The notes under the pieces were generated by a model. The model was not told the DNA's origin, searched no databases, and saw only the letters and a list, made by a program, of their open reading frames with translations. Positions 55,051 to 64,000 of a stretch of DNA of 64,000 bases are shown piece by piece; the first letter of the stretch is position 1; each line of letters opens with the position of its first letter. The position numbers and the translations under genes are program-made. This DNA is from Sphingomonadaceae bacterium OTU29LAMAA1 (GTDB lineage: Bacteria; Pseudomonadota; Alphaproteobacteria; Sphingomonadales; Sphingomonadaceae): contig CP099617.1 of NCBI GenBank assembly GCA_024072375.1, forward strand, positions 2,646,001 to 2,710,000. The letters are read 5' to 3'.

Positions 55051-56262
55051 ATGAGGATCGTCGACGTCAACGAATTCTATTCGCCGACCGGGGGTGGCGT
55101 ACGCACCTATGTCGATCGCAAGATCGCATTGCTGGCGGCGATGGGCCACGAACTGATCGTGATCGCCCCCGGCCGCGAGGATCGGGTGGAGGAACGCCCC
55201 GGCGGCGGCGCGGTGCATTACGTCAAATCGCCCGGCATGCCGTTCGACGCGAATTACGGGCTGTTCTGGGATGCCGCGCCGATCCATCGCCGGCTCGACG
55301 CGCTGCTGCCCGACGTCATCGAAAATTGTTCGCCATGGCGCAGCGCATGGATCGTATCGGGCTGGCAGGACCCCCGGCCGGCGCATGCGAGGGGGGCGGC
55401 GATCCGCGCATTCTTCATGCACAACGACAATGTCGAATCCTATCCCAAGCGCTGGTTGCGGCCGGTGGCGTCGGGCGCGCGGATCGAGCGCGCGTTCGCG
55501 TGGTACGACCGCTATCTGGGCCGCTGCCTCGATCGATATGATACGGTGGTGACCAACGGTCCGTCGCTGACCCGCCGCCTGACCGGACGGGGCGTGCGGG
55601 TGGATGCGACGATGCCGCTGGGGATCGAGCGCAGCCATTTCTCGCCCGCCCTGCGCGACGAGGGACTTCGCGCGGCGCTGTTGCAGCAATGCGGCCTGCC
55701 ACCGCAGGCGCACCTGCTGCTGGGCGTCGGCCGCCATCATCCCGAAAAGCGATGGCCGACCGTGATCGACGCGGTGCAACGTGCCGGTGCGCAGGTGCCG
55801 GTCGGACTCGTCATCCTGGGGCAGGGCATCGATACCCGCACGCTGGAAAGGCATATCGGCGACAATCCGCATATCCGCCTGTTCCTGCCGGTGTACGAGC
55901 GGCGGCGGCTGGCATCGATCATGGCGAGCGCCGACGCCTATATCCACGGCTGCGGAACCGAGACGTTCGGGCTGGTCCCGGCGGAAGCGCTGGCGAGCGG
56001 TACGCCGCTGATCGTGCCGGATGGCGGCGGCACCGCGGAAATCGCCGATGCCCCGTTCGCGGAGGTCTATGCGGAGCGTGACGTGCGATCGTGCGCCGCG
56101 GCGATCCTGCGGATGCTGTCGCGCGATCGGTCGCTGGTCCGCCGGGCGGCCGGCGTCGCCGCGGCGGGGGTGCGCAGCGACGTCGAGCACGCCGCCGATC
56201 TGGTGGCGCATTACGCCGGTGTGATCGCCGCCCGCGACGGATCGATCAGAAGGTCGGCATAG
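55051..56262 (+). CDS. GT4-family glycosyltransferase
   Basis: A 403-aa GT-B glycosyltransferase. N-domain: VDVNEFYSPTGGGVRTYVDRK. C-domain: LLGVGRHHPEKRWPTVIDAV, LVILGQG and GTETFGLVPAEALASGTPLIVPDGGG, the ExxxxxxxE donor site. The opening resembles glucosyl- or mannosyltransferases that act on lipid acceptors, with a GGGxxTY acceptor-site loop. Its end overlaps the convergent deacetylase by 52 nt. Confidence 0.88.
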   Translation: MRIVDVNEFYSPTGGGVRTYVDRKIALLAAMGHELIVIAPGREDRVEERPGGGAVHYVKSPGMPFDANYGLFWDAAPIHRRLDALLPDVIENCSPWRSAWIVSGWQDPRPAHARGAAIRAFFMHNDNVESYPKRWLRPVASGARIERAFAWYDRYLGRCLDRYDTVVTNGPSLTRRLTGRGVRVDATMPLGIERSHFSPALRDEGLRAALLQQCGLPPQAHLLLGVGRHHPEKRWPTVIDAVQRAGAQVPVGLVILGQGIDTRTLERHIGDNPHIRLFLPVYERRRLASIMASADAYIHGCGTETFGLVPAEALASGTPLIVPDGGGTAEIADAPFAEVYAERDVRSCAAAILRMLSRDRSLVRRAAGVAAAGVRSDVEHAADLVAHYAGVIAARDGSIRRSA

Positions 56263-56957
56263 GTCGCGGGCCGATGGCGGGCGAACGCGGCGAAGGTCGC
56301 GGTGATGCTGGCAAGCAAGGCCGATACGCGGGTGTCGCCGGGATGCACCGCGATCCGTACGGTCGGTGCCGGCTGGAGCACGTGGCGTAGCGTCGCGGCG
56401 GCGGCGAGCGAACTCCACTGCCGCATCCGCGACCGGCTGGCCCAGGTGATCACGGGGCCACGTGCGACGATCGCGCCGCCCGGTCGCCAGACGCGCAGGT
56501 GATCCTCCGCCAGCGCGAAGCCGGCATCGGCCAGCGCCCTGTGCGCGCCATCGGAATACAGCCATGCCGGTGCGACGAAGCCCGCGGCGGGGCGACCGGT
56601 GATATCCTCGACCAGCGCCTTGCCCATCCGCATCCGGCGCAACGCTTCCGCGTGATCGAGGCCGAGGAACTCGCCCTCGCCCGCGGTCATGTGGCGCGCC
56701 TTCAGCGCGGTGGCTCCGGCATGACGGCCGTCGTCGCGATGCGTCCAGCCGTGGACGAACATCTCGACGCCTTCGTCCGCCCAGTCGCGCAGGCGACGCG
56801 CGAAGGTCGGGGTGATCGCCGCGTCACCCCAGTGATCGGGCACCACCAGCATCGCCAGCCGCCGTCCGACATGGGGTGCAAGATGGTCGAGCAGGCGATC
56901 GACCTCATGTTCGAAGCGCGGCGAGACGTCGTGGATCGAGGCGAGCAGACGCGTCAC
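56211..56957 (-). CDS. Polysaccharide deacetylase-like protein (DUF2334 type)
   Basis: A 248-aa NodB/DUF2334-type carbohydrate esterase fold. The first metal Asp is in SIHDVSP and the His pair in VHGWTHRDD. There is no signal peptide, so it acts in the cytoplasm or with an unusual route. The ATG overlaps the stop of the next membrane protein by 4 nt, so they are coupled. It probably removes acetyl groups from a sugar during glycan assembly. Confidence 0.82.
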   Translation of the reverse strand: MTRLLASIHDVSPRFEHEVDRLLDHLAPHVGRRLAMLVVPDHWGDAAITPTFARRLRDWADEGVEMFVHGWTHRDDGRHAGATALKARHMTAGEGEFLGLDHAEALRRMRMGKALVEDITGRPAAGFVAPAWLYSDGAHRALADAGFALAEDHLRVWRPGGAIVARGPVITWASRSRMRQWSSLAAAATLRHVLQPAPTVRIAVHPGDTRVSALLASITATFAAFARHRPATYADLLIDPSRAAITPA

Positions 56958-58390
56958 GGGATGCGGCGATAGACCTGGACGATCTCGTTACCCATCGGCA
57001 GCCGGGCGGCCAGACGGTAGTCGCGGACCATCGCCGCGGTGACGATCGCATGCGCGGCGGGACGTTCGCCGCGATAGGGTGGGCGGATGACGACCGCTTC
57101 TGGCCGGGCGGCGAGGATGCGGCGGATCTCGCTATCCTGATCGACGCCCGTGGCGCCGGCTTCGCGTGCGCGGACCAGATGCGAGGGCATCAGGTAGCGC
57201 GACAACGCGCAACGACCGGTCGCTGCGTAGAGCATGGTCGAGCCCGAATAGACGTACAGGCATCCGGGACCGTGCCCGACGGCCGCCGCCATGGCGGCCA
57301 GCTCGCGTCCGTCGCCGCGCCCACGGTTCTGGAGGATCAGAACGATCTGACCCGCGAGCGCAGCCGTCAGCAGCAGTGCGGGGGTATAACGGTGTCGCCA
57401 ACGCTCGCTGCCCCAGATCGCAGCGCCCATCGCACAGGCGGGCAGCAGCGCCGGCAGTGCATAATGGTCGAACCATGGCCGGAAGATCAGCACGCTGCCG
57501 ATCGCCACCGCGAGCCATAGCGTGACGAACCGCCGTTCGCGGCGCTGGTCGGGCTGCGCCGTGGTCCTGATCGCCGCCAGAATAGCGATGGCGACGATCG
57601 GCGAGGTGATGAGCACCATCTCGCCGATGTTGCCTGCGAGTTCCGACAGCGGATCGGGTACGCGCTGGAAGATCGAGACGACGTTGGCGTAGACGAATGC
57701 ATCCCAGGCGCCGACCGCCCGATAATAGCCTGCCACGGCCGCTGTCGGCAGCAGCGCCACGATCACCAGCGCGATGCCGTAGCCGGACAGGGCGAGCGGT
57801 TTCCGCGCGATCCGCCATTCGTCGGCGAGCAGCCACAGGCCGAAGAACAGGCCCTCGAACACCAGCGACGTCTTGATCTGCAGGCCCGCGCCGATCAGCG
57901 CCATCACGCCCAGCCCGTACAGGCGGCGGCGGGGCGTCGCGGCGGACGAGAGGATCAGCAGCGCGGCGGCGATCGTCAGCAGATTGTAGAAGACCGGCGT
58001 CTGTCCGCCCTGTCCGCCGAGCAGGTCGAGCCAAAGGATGTAGGCGAGGCCCGCCGCGGTCGCGCCATGATGGTGGCCGAGGCGATCGGCCAGCCTGCCG
58101 ATCAGCCATGCGGTCGCGACCGTGCTGGCGAGCGCCATCATCTGATACGCCCAGATGCCTGCCGGAAATCCCAGCCATGCCGGAATGGCATAGAGCAGGA
58201 ACAGCCCGACCGGCTTGCGATCCCAGACGTCGACGAAGGGCAGGGCGCCTTGCCACATCCGCATGGCCGTGACGAAATAGAATTCCTCGTCGACATGGAC
58301 GAGCGGATTGCCGAACGTCAGCCAGCGTGCGGCGATCGCGACCAGCAGCAGGATCGGGAGGCGCAGCCGCGGGTTGGTCAGTGCTTGCAT
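56954..58390 (-). CDS. Membrane glycosyltransferase (GT39/GT83-like)
   Basis: A 478-aa integral membrane protein with about eleven helices. The acidic pair in HVDEEFYF after the first helix is the catalytic motif of ArnT/PMT-type transferases that use lipid-linked sugars. WDRKPVGLFLLY and the WLDLLGGQGGQTPVFYN segment are also typical. A periplasmic C-terminal region follows the last helix. It probably transfers a sugar to a surface lipid or polymer; the acceptor is unknown. Confidence 0.85.
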   Translation of the reverse strand: MQALTNPRLRLPILLLVAIAARWLTFGNPLVHVDEEFYFVTAMRMWQGALPFVDVWDRKPVGLFLLYAIPAWLGFPAGIWAYQMMALASTVATAWLIGRLADRLGHHHGATAAGLAYILWLDLLGGQGGQTPVFYNLLTIAAALLILSSAATPRRRLYGLGVMALIGAGLQIKTSLVFEGLFFGLWLLADEWRIARKPLALSGYGIALVIVALLPTAAVAGYYRAVGAWDAFVYANVVSIFQRVPDPLSELAGNIGEMVLITSPIVAIAILAAIRTTAQPDQRRERRFVTLWLAVAIGSVLIFRPWFDHYALPALLPACAMGAAIWGSERWRHRYTPALLLTAALAGQIVLILQNRGRGDGRELAAMAAAVGHGPGCLYVYSGSTMLYAATGRCALSRYLMPSHLVRAREAGATGVDQDSEIRRILAARPEAVVIRPPYRGERPAAHAIVTAAMVRDYRLAARLPMGNEIVQVYRRIP

Positions 58391-58469
58391 GGCGGACGGG
58401 TAGCGGGGCGGGGCAGCCTGCTCAATCCTTCCCGGTGCGGGCGGTTATCCCTGTGCGGATCGAGGAAAA

Positions 58470-59195
58470 CTACAGCCGCTTCGCCGTCACGAAATAGTCG
58501 AGCTGCGTCGAATCGGACAATGTGAAGCCTGTCGCGGGCGAGAAGCCCAGTCCGCGTACATCCGTCACCGTGAGGCCGGCGCGTTCCAGCAGGCCAGTCA
58601 GTTCGTCGGGCGTCAGGAATTTATCCCAGTCGTGAGTGCCGCGCGGGATGCGCCGCGTGCCCTCCGCCAGCGTGATCAGCGCGAGCCGCGACAGTGGCGT
58701 GCGGTTGGGGGTGGACATCACCAGCAGGCCGCCGTCCGCCAGCGCCTCCGCCAGCCCGCGCACGAAGCCGGCGGGATCGGTGACATGCTCGATCACCTCC
58801 AGGCTGGTGACGAGGTCGAAGCGTTCGCTCATCGCCTCGACGCCGACCGCGCGATAGTCGATCGTGAGGCCGCCCTGCGCTGCATGCGCTTGCGCCACCA
58901 CGATATTCTCCGCCGCCGCGTCGATGCCGGTTACCGCTGCGCCCAGCCTTGCCAACGGCTCGCACAGCAGACCTGCGCCACAGCCGACGTCGAGCGCGGT
59001 CTTGCCCGCCAGCGGCGTGAAGCTGGTATCGTCGCCATCCCAGTGTAGGTCCACCGCGGCACGGATGTAGCCGAGCCGCGCCGGGTTCAGCTTGTGCAGC
59101 ATCGCCGACGACCCCCTTGGGTCCCACCAGTCCTTCGCCATCGTCCCGAAATGCTCCGCCTCGCGCGGATCGATCGTGCTGCTTGCGCTTCCCAT
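58470..59195 (-). CDS. ubiG: Ubiquinone biosynthesis O-methyltransferase
   Basis: A 241-aa SAM enzyme doing both O-methylations of ubiquinone. Motifs are DVGCGAGLLCEPLARLGA for SAM, EVIEHVTDP and STPNRTPLS, with the N-terminal MAKDWWDPRGSSAMLHKLNPARLGYI, which is diagnostic of UbiG. It is divergent from lysC, a common alphaproteobacterial arrangement. Confidence 0.96.
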   Translation of the reverse strand: MGSASSTIDPREAEHFGTMAKDWWDPRGSSAMLHKLNPARLGYIRAAVDLHWDGDDTSFTPLAGKTALDVGCGAGLLCEPLARLGAAVTGIDAAAENIVVAQAHAAQGGLTIDYRAVGVEAMSERFDLVTSLEVIEHVTDPAGFVRGLAEALADGGLLVMSTPNRTPLSRLALITLAEGTRRIPRGTHDWDKFLTPDELTGLLERAGLTVTDVRGLGFSPATGFTLSDSTQLDYFVTAKRL

Positions 59196-59247
59196 GACCG
59201 CTACCTATCAGGACGGCCCCTTTACCCCAAGGAGTTTGGCGACCCAG

Positions 59248-60510
59248 ATGGCGCGGATCGTGATGAAGTTCGGCGGCACGTCGATGGCCGGGATCGAGCG
59301 CATCCGGAGCGTCGCCGCGCGTGTCAAACGCGAGGTCGAGGCGGGCAACCAAGTCGCGGTCGTCGTGTCGGCGATGGCGGGCGAGACCGACCGGCTGGTC
59401 GGCTTCTGCCGCGAGGCATCCTCGTTGTACGATCCGCGCGAATATGACGTCGTCGTCTCGGCGGGCGAACAGATCACCAGCGGGCTGCTCGCGATCGCGT
59501 TGCAGGCGGCGGGGGTGAAGGCGCGGTCGTGGATGGGCTGGCAATTGCCGATCCATACCGACGATGCCTTTGCCAAGGCGCGGATCGGCACGATCGATAC
59601 GGCGGCGCTCGACGCCAGCCTGTCGGCGGGCGAGGTCGCGGTGATTCCCGGTTTCCAGGGCATCGCCGATGACGGCCGGGTGACCACGCTCGGCCGCGGC
59701 GGATCGGACACCTCGGCGGTCGCGGTGGCGGCGGCGATGAAGGCGGACCGCTGCGACATCTACACCGATGTCGACGGCGTCTACACCACCGATCCCCGCA
59801 TCGTGCCGCGCGCGCGCAAGCTCGCCAAGGTGACGTATGAAGAGATGCTGGAACTCGCCAGCGTCGGCGCGAAGGTGTTGCAGACCCGATCGGTCGGCCT
59901 CGCGATGAAGGAACAGGTCCGCGTCCAGGTGCTCTCGTCGTTCACCGGCGAGGATGCACCGATGGCGGACACATTGCCCGGCACGATGATCGTCGGCGAA
60001 GAGGAGATAGACGACGTGGAACGCCAGCTGATCACGGGCATCGCGCACGACAAGAACGAGGCGAAGATCACGCTGATCAGCGTGCCGGACAAGCCCGGTG
60101 CGGTCGCGGCGATCTTCGAACCGCTCGCGGCGGCGAACATCAACGTCGACATGATCATTCAGAATATCGCGCACAACCACGGTTCGACCGACGTCACCTT
60201 CACGGTGCCGGCGGCGGACCTCGCGCGGTCGCTCGAATCGCTCAATCAGGGGCGCGAGGCGATCGGGTTCGCCGAGATGGTCCATGACACGCGGGTCGCC
60301 AAGATCTCGGTCGTCGGCGTCGGCATGCGCAGCCATGCGGGCGTCGCCAGCACCATGTTCACCACGCTCGGCGCACGCGGGATCAACATCCAGGCGATCT
60401 CGACCAGCGAGATCAAGGTGTCGGTGCTGATCCACGAGGACGAGACCGAACTCGCCGTCCGCGTCCTCCACACCGCCTACGGCCTCGACGCCGTGGACGC
60501 CGCGGCGTGA
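59248..60510 (+). CDS. lysC: Aspartate kinase
   Basis: A 420-aa enzyme starting the lysine, threonine and methionine branch. Catalytic KFGGTSM at the N-terminus and GRGGSDTSAVA, then YTDVDGVYTTDPR. Two ACT domains follow (from about residue 270), typical of feedback control. The ATG at 59248 is preceded 13 nt earlier by AAGGAG; an upstream in-frame TTG at 59236 is closer to that site. Overlaps the next gene by 4 nt (GTGA). Confidence 0.96.
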   Translation: MARIVMKFGGTSMAGIERIRSVAARVKREVEAGNQVAVVVSAMAGETDRLVGFCREASSLYDPREYDVVVSAGEQITSGLLAIALQAAGVKARSWMGWQLPIHTDDAFAKARIGTIDTAALDASLSAGEVAVIPGFQGIADDGRVTTLGRGGSDTSAVAVAAAMKADRCDIYTDVDGVYTTDPRIVPRARKLAKVTYEEMLELASVGAKVLQTRSVGLAMKEQVRVQVLSSFTGEDAPMADTLPGTMIVGEEEIDDVERQLITGIAHDKNEAKITLISVPDKPGAVAAIFEPLAAANINVDMIIQNIAHNHGSTDVTFTVPAADLARSLESLNQGREAIGFAEMVHDTRVAKISVVGVGMRSHAGVASTMFTTLGARGINIQAISTSEIKVSVLIHEDETELAVRVLHTAYGLDAVDAAA

Positions 60511-61526
60511 CCGTCGGACAGGAGCGACTGACCCGCCGGATGGCGCGGGGTGCGGAATTCCTCGGCAGCGAGGTGGCGATCATGGCAGGCGCGATGTCGT
60601 GGGTGTCGGAGCGCAACCTCGTATCGGCGATGTCCAACGCCGGCGGGTTCGGCGTGATCGCGTGCGGGGCGATGACGCCCGAATTGCTCGACACGGAAAT
60701 CGCCGCGACCCGCGCGATGACCGACAGGCCGTTCGGCGTGAACCTGATCACCATGCACCCGGCGCTATTCGACCTGATCGCGGTCTGCGCGAAGCACGAG
60801 GTCGGCCATGTCGTGCTCGCCGGCGGCCTGCCGCCGAAGGGTTCGTTGGAGGCGATCAAGGCATCGGGTGCCAAGGTCATCTGCTTCGCGCCGACGCTGG
60901 CGATGGCGAAGAAGCTGATCCGGTCGGGCGTCGATGCGCTGGTGATCGAGGGGATGGAGGCCGGCGGCCACATCGGCCCGGTGTCGACCAGCGTGCTCGC
61001 GCAGGAGATGCTGCCCGAGATCGCCGAGCTGGTCCCGGTGTTCGTCGCCGGCGGCATCGGCCGGGGCGAGGCGATCGCCGGCTATCTCGACATGGGTGCG
61101 GCGGGCGTCCAGCTCGGCACGCGCTTCGTCTGCGCGACCGAATCGATCGCGCACGCCAATTTCAAGAAGGCGTTCATCCGCGCCTCGGCACGTGACGCGA
61201 TCGCCAGCGTGCAGATCGATCCGCGGTTGCCGGTGATCCCGGTCCGCGCGCTGAAGAATGCGGCGGGCGAGCTGTTCGGCGCGAAGCAGCGCGAGGTCGC
61301 GCTGCTGCTCGACGGCGGCAAGGTCGAGATGCTCGAGGCGCAGTTGCAGATCGAGCATTATTGGGCCGGCGCGCTGCGCCGCGCGGTGATCGACGGCGAT
61401 ATCGAGCATGGCTCGGTCATGGCGGGGCAGTCGGTCGGCATGGTGACGAAGGAAGAGCCGATCGCGGAAATCATCGGCGCGCTGATGAGCGAGGCGGCTT
61501 CGGCGCTGGAGAAGCGGGCGGGTTGA
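60507..61526 (+). CDS. Nitronate monooxygenase-like flavoprotein (NMO/FabK family)
   Basis: A 339-aa FMN TIM-barrel of the nitronate monooxygenase/enoyl-ACP reductase II superfamily. Landmarks are IMAGAMSWVSERNLVSAMSNAGGFG at the N-terminus, the VIEGMEAGGHIG motif and FVAGGIGRGEAIAGYL with LGTRFVC for phosphate binding. It starts at a GTG overlapping lysC. The true reaction (nitronate detoxification or acyl reduction) cannot be decided. Confidence 0.85.
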   Translation: MTVGQERLTRRMARGAEFLGSEVAIMAGAMSWVSERNLVSAMSNAGGFGVIACGAMTPELLDTEIAATRAMTDRPFGVNLITMHPALFDLIAVCAKHEVGHVVLAGGLPPKGSLEAIKASGAKVICFAPTLAMAKKLIRSGVDALVIEGMEAGGHIGPVSTSVLAQEMLPEIAELVPVFVAGGIGRGEAIAGYLDMGAAGVQLGTRFVCATESIAHANFKKAFIRASARDAIASVQIDPRLPVIPVRALKNAAGELFGAKQREVALLLDGGKVEMLEAQLQIEHYWAGALRRAVIDGDIEHGSVMAGQSVGMVTKEEPIAEIIGALMSEAASALEKRAG

Positions 61527-61550
61527 GGCGTTTTGACGGGGGGCGTCGCT

Positions 61551-61660
61551 TACCTCCCCCTCCGTCACCGCTCACGCGGTGCCACCTCCCCCTGGCGGGG
61601 GAGGAATTGAGATAGGCCAGTCCTCCCGCGCAAGGGGAAGGTGGCGCCGCGTAGCGGCGA
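61551..61660. repeat. Dispersed palindromic repeat related to 41444-41481
   Basis: The central hairpin CCTCCCCC / GGGGGAGG (61585-61604, loop TGGC) with outer arms (GGTGCCACC upstream, GGTGGCGCC downstream) lies between the NMO gene and the lipoprotein gene. It shares the CCACCTCCCCCTG core with the element near 41444. Confidence 0.75.
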
Positions 61661-61778
61661 CGAACGTCGTTGCGCATTTCGGTCCGAAACACGACGAACC
61701 GCGCGCCGTCCTTACTCGCCGTTAACCATTGTCCTGCCATGACATCCGCCTGCCGGGGGGCGGAAGGACGAGTTGGCG

Positions 61779-62531
61779 ATGCGGAATTATGTAGCTCTCA
61801 CGGCCGTCGGTCTGGCGTTGCTCGCCGGGTGTTCGATCAAGCCGAAGGTCGTGGCGGTCGCGCCACCGCCGCCGCCGCCCGCCGCTCCCGCACCGCTGGC
61901 GATGCCGAAGGGTGCCTATGTCGGCATGCAGATTCCGGCCCTGATGAACGACGGGCGCTACATGACGCCGAACCGCAACCTGTCGGGTGACGGCGCGGTG
62001 TGGCATCTGCGTGCCGCGCTCAACGTCGCGGCGCTCGCCTGTCGCGGTCCGGACGAGGCGACCATCGTCGCGGGCTACAATGCCTTGCTGGCCCGCCAGA
62101 AATCCGTCCTCAACGGCGCGCAGACGCGGCTCACCGCCGAGTACAAGGCCGGCGGCGGCGACTGGCAGGACCGCTACGACGACCAGATGACGCGCCTCTA
62201 CAACTTCTTCTCGCAGTCGCAGGCCCGCGATGCCTTCTGCAACGCCGCCGTCGCGACGCTTGCCGACAGCGCGGCGGTTGAGTCGGCGGATCTGCCCGCC
62301 TTCGCCTCGGGCAGGCTCGCCGTGCTCGAAAAGCCGTTTACCGATTTCTACGCCGCCTATGATGCGTGGCGGTCGGAGCGCGCCGCCGCCAACCGCATGG
62401 CGATGGCGAACACCGTTCAACCCGCGCCGCGCACCGTGCAGATGATCCCGGTCGCCACACCTGCACCCCGACCGCGACTGGAGCTGGACCCGGGCATCTT
62501 CGCCGAGTCGAGCGCCACCGTCACCCACTGA
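61779..62531 (+). CDS. Lipoprotein of unknown function
   Basis: A 250-aa exported protein. The ATG at 61779 follows an AAGGACGAG ribosome site and gives a signal peptide with the lipobox LLAGCS (Cys at residue 18). An octaproline-rich linker (PPPPPP) follows, then a helical domain containing a GDWQDRYDDQMTRLYNFFS motif. Two further Cys in the domain could bond. It is placed just upstream of the tol-pal genes, on the same strand. No known family recognised. Confidence 0.78.
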   Translation: MRNYVALTAVGLALLAGCSIKPKVVAVAPPPPPPAAPAPLAMPKGAYVGMQIPALMNDGRYMTPNRNLSGDGAVWHLRAALNVAALACRGPDEATIVAGYNALLARQKSVLNGAQTRLTAEYKAGGGDWQDRYDDQMTRLYNFFSQSQARDAFCNAAVATLADSAAVESADLPAFASGRLAVLEKPFTDFYAAYDAWRSERAAANRMAMANTVQPAPRTVQMIPVATPAPRPRLELDPGIFAESSATVTH

Positions 62532-62573
62532 CGGGGTTCCCCCTGCACGCCGGTTCGGTTAACGGGCGGCAGG

Positions 62574-63038
62574 ATGAGGGACGAAGAAAGCGATCAGCCG
62601 CAGGCAGGACGCTTCGAGGGGCGGGAGCACCGGTTCGCCGTGCGCGTCTACTTCGAGGACACCGATCTGTCGGGCGTCGTCTATCACGCCAATTATCTCA
62701 GATACATGGAACGCGCCCGTTCCGACATGCTGCGCCTCGCCGGCATCGACCAGCGGACCGTGCATGACGCGGGCGAGGGTGCCTATGCGGTCGCCGATCT
62801 GGCCATCCGCTATCGCGCGCCGGCGAAGCTGGACGATGCCCTGCTCGTCGTCAGCCGCATCCATGCCGTACGCGCCGCAAGCGTCGTCATTCATCAAACA
62901 GTCAGGCGCGGTTCGCTTGTCTTGACGCAGGCCGATGTCACGGCGGCGCTGGTCGCGCCATCGGGACGGCCGAAGCGTCAACCGGCCGCCTGGACCGATA
63001 TCTACCAACGCCTGATCTGGCAGGGGACCAATTCATGA
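62574..63038 (+). CDS. ybgC: Tol-Pal-associated acyl-CoA thioesterase YbgC
   Basis: A 154-aa hotdog thioesterase. The signature YFEDTDLSGVVYHANYLRYMERAR contains the catalytic Asp-Tyr/His region. YbgC is conserved as first gene of tol-pal clusters, hydrolysing short acyl-CoA, probably for lipid-linked tasks at the envelope. Its stop overlaps the tolQ ATG by 4 nt. Confidence 0.93.
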   Translation: MRDEESDQPQAGRFEGREHRFAVRVYFEDTDLSGVVYHANYLRYMERARSDMLRLAGIDQRTVHDAGEGAYAVADLAIRYRAPAKLDDALLVVSRIHAVRAASVVIHQTVRRGSLVLTQADVTAALVAPSGRPKRQPAAWTDIYQRLIWQGTNS

Positions 63039-63727
63039 ATCCGGTGTTCAACATGGATGCGGCGACGATGTCGCCCGTCGCGCTCTTCATTCAGGCGGAT
63101 TGGGTGGTGAAGTTCGTGATGGGCGGGCTGCTGCTCGCCAGCGTCTGGACCTGGGCGCTGATCATCGCCTTCTGGCGGCGGCTGGGCCGTATCCGCAAGG
63201 GCATGACCGGTTTCGAACGCGATTTCTGGAAGGCGGAGGACATCGACGCCTTCTACAAGGCGGAGGCGGACAAGGACCTGCCATCGGCGCGCGTGTTCGC
63301 GGCGGGCGTCAAGGAATGGCGCCGGTCCACCGCCGGCGGATCGATCGACAAGGGCGGCACGCGCGAACGGCTGGCCACCGCGATGGGTGCGGCGGCGGCG
63401 CTGGAGATCGACCGGATCAGCGACCGGCTCAACATCCTCGCTACGATCGGATCGGTCGCGCCGTTCGTCGGGCTGTTCGGCACGGTGTGGGGCATCATGC
63501 GGAGTTTCACGGGCATCGCCCAGGCGCAGAATTCGTCCCTCGCGGTGGTCGCGCCGGGTATCGCCGAGGCGCTGTTCGCGACCGCGATCGGCCTGTTCGC
63601 GGCGATTCCCGCAGTGATCGCCTACAACCGCTTCAGCCATGGCGTGAACCGGATCGAGGCGGCGCTGAACCGCTTCGCGGATGGTTTTCATACGACGCTG
63701 TCGCGGCAGCTGGATGGCGGTCGCTAG
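63035..63727 (+). CDS. tolQ: TolQ proton-channel subunit
   Basis: A 230-aa ExbB/TolQ-family protein with three membrane helices (about residues 22-45, 140-162 and 180-200). Motifs APFVGLFGTVWGIM and IGLFAAIPAVIAYNRF form the channel region. With TolR it uses the proton gradient to energise TolA and outer-membrane constriction. Confidence 0.95.
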   Translation: MNPVFNMDAATMSPVALFIQADWVVKFVMGGLLLASVWTWALIIAFWRRLGRIRKGMTGFERDFWKAEDIDAFYKAEADKDLPSARVFAAGVKEWRRSTAGGSIDKGGTRERLATAMGAAAALEIDRISDRLNILATIGSVAPFVGLFGTVWGIMRSFTGIAQAQNSSLAVVAPGIAEALFATAIGLFAAIPAVIAYNRFSHGVNRIEAALNRFADGFHTTLSRQLDGGR

Positions 63728-63730
63728 ACG

Positions 63731-64000
<270 letters not shown>

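Overview
The window is GC-rich chromosomal DNA with densely packed, often overlapping genes (many 1-nt and 4-nt stop/start overlaps). It encodes two Sphingomonas/Caulobacter-type TonB-dependent receptors, alphaproteobacterial chemotaxis and cytochrome c oxidase clusters, and the ubiG/lysC divergent pair typical of alphaproteobacteria. Everything points to a sphingomonad (Sphingomonadales). No tRNA, rRNA, CRISPR array, integrase or transposase is visible, so this looks like core chromosome with a few accessory blocks.

Layout. 1-8371: a sugar-acid (uronate-type) utilisation region with a 2-keto-3-deoxygluconate kinase cut by the window start, a carboxylesterase, a TonB receptor and a secreted acetyl-esterase-like hydrolase; a RarD-type permease and an exported cupin lie on the other strand. 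8415-11333: a small conserved protein, a secreted M20 peptidase with its overlapping partner, and a winged-helix regulator. 11387-19961: a ten-gene chemotaxis operon read leftwards (MCP, STAS, CheA, CheR, CheB, CheD, CheY, CheW, a second CheB-like protein without its catalytic serine, and a small helical protein with a CheZ-like DxxxQ motif). 20188-25756: gamma carbonic anhydrase, a hydrolase, and tyrosine/homogentisate catabolism (Rieske protein, maiA, hmgA, hppD) with a divergent MarR regulator and a palindromic operator. 25838-35080: a second TonB receptor with a glycine-rich insertion, an osmoprotectant-type ABC transporter with fused permease and binding protein, an SDR, pterin dehydratase, a zincin, ccmAB, a small membrane protein and an rRNA-type methyltransferase.

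35086-47636: threonine synthase and the aa3 oxidase genes (SURF1, DUF983, coxC, ctaG, a 44-residue membrane protein, ctaB, coxA, coxB). The cox genes are interrupted by a block encoding a DUF1800/DUF1501 exported pair and a haem-oxygenase-like diiron protein. The latter shares with ctaB an intergenic region holding an FNR/FixK-like box. 47846-52952: pyrE, a serine hydrolase, pdxJ, acpS, lepB and an AI-2E-family permease. 52926-58390: a compact surface-glycan block (two GT4 transferases, two membrane proteins, a deacetylase). 58470-64000: ubiG, lysC, a nitronate-monooxygenase-like flavoprotein, a lipoprotein, and the start of the tol-pal operon (ybgC, tolQ, tolR), cut by the window end.

Three dispersed palindromic repeat types occupy intergenic spaces. 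The observations I rate highest are the unusual che operon tail (a degenerate CheB followed by a DxxxQ protein), the receptor with no periplasmic sensor domain but a C-terminal docking-type pentapeptide, and the diiron gene plus FNR-like box set inside the split cox cluster.
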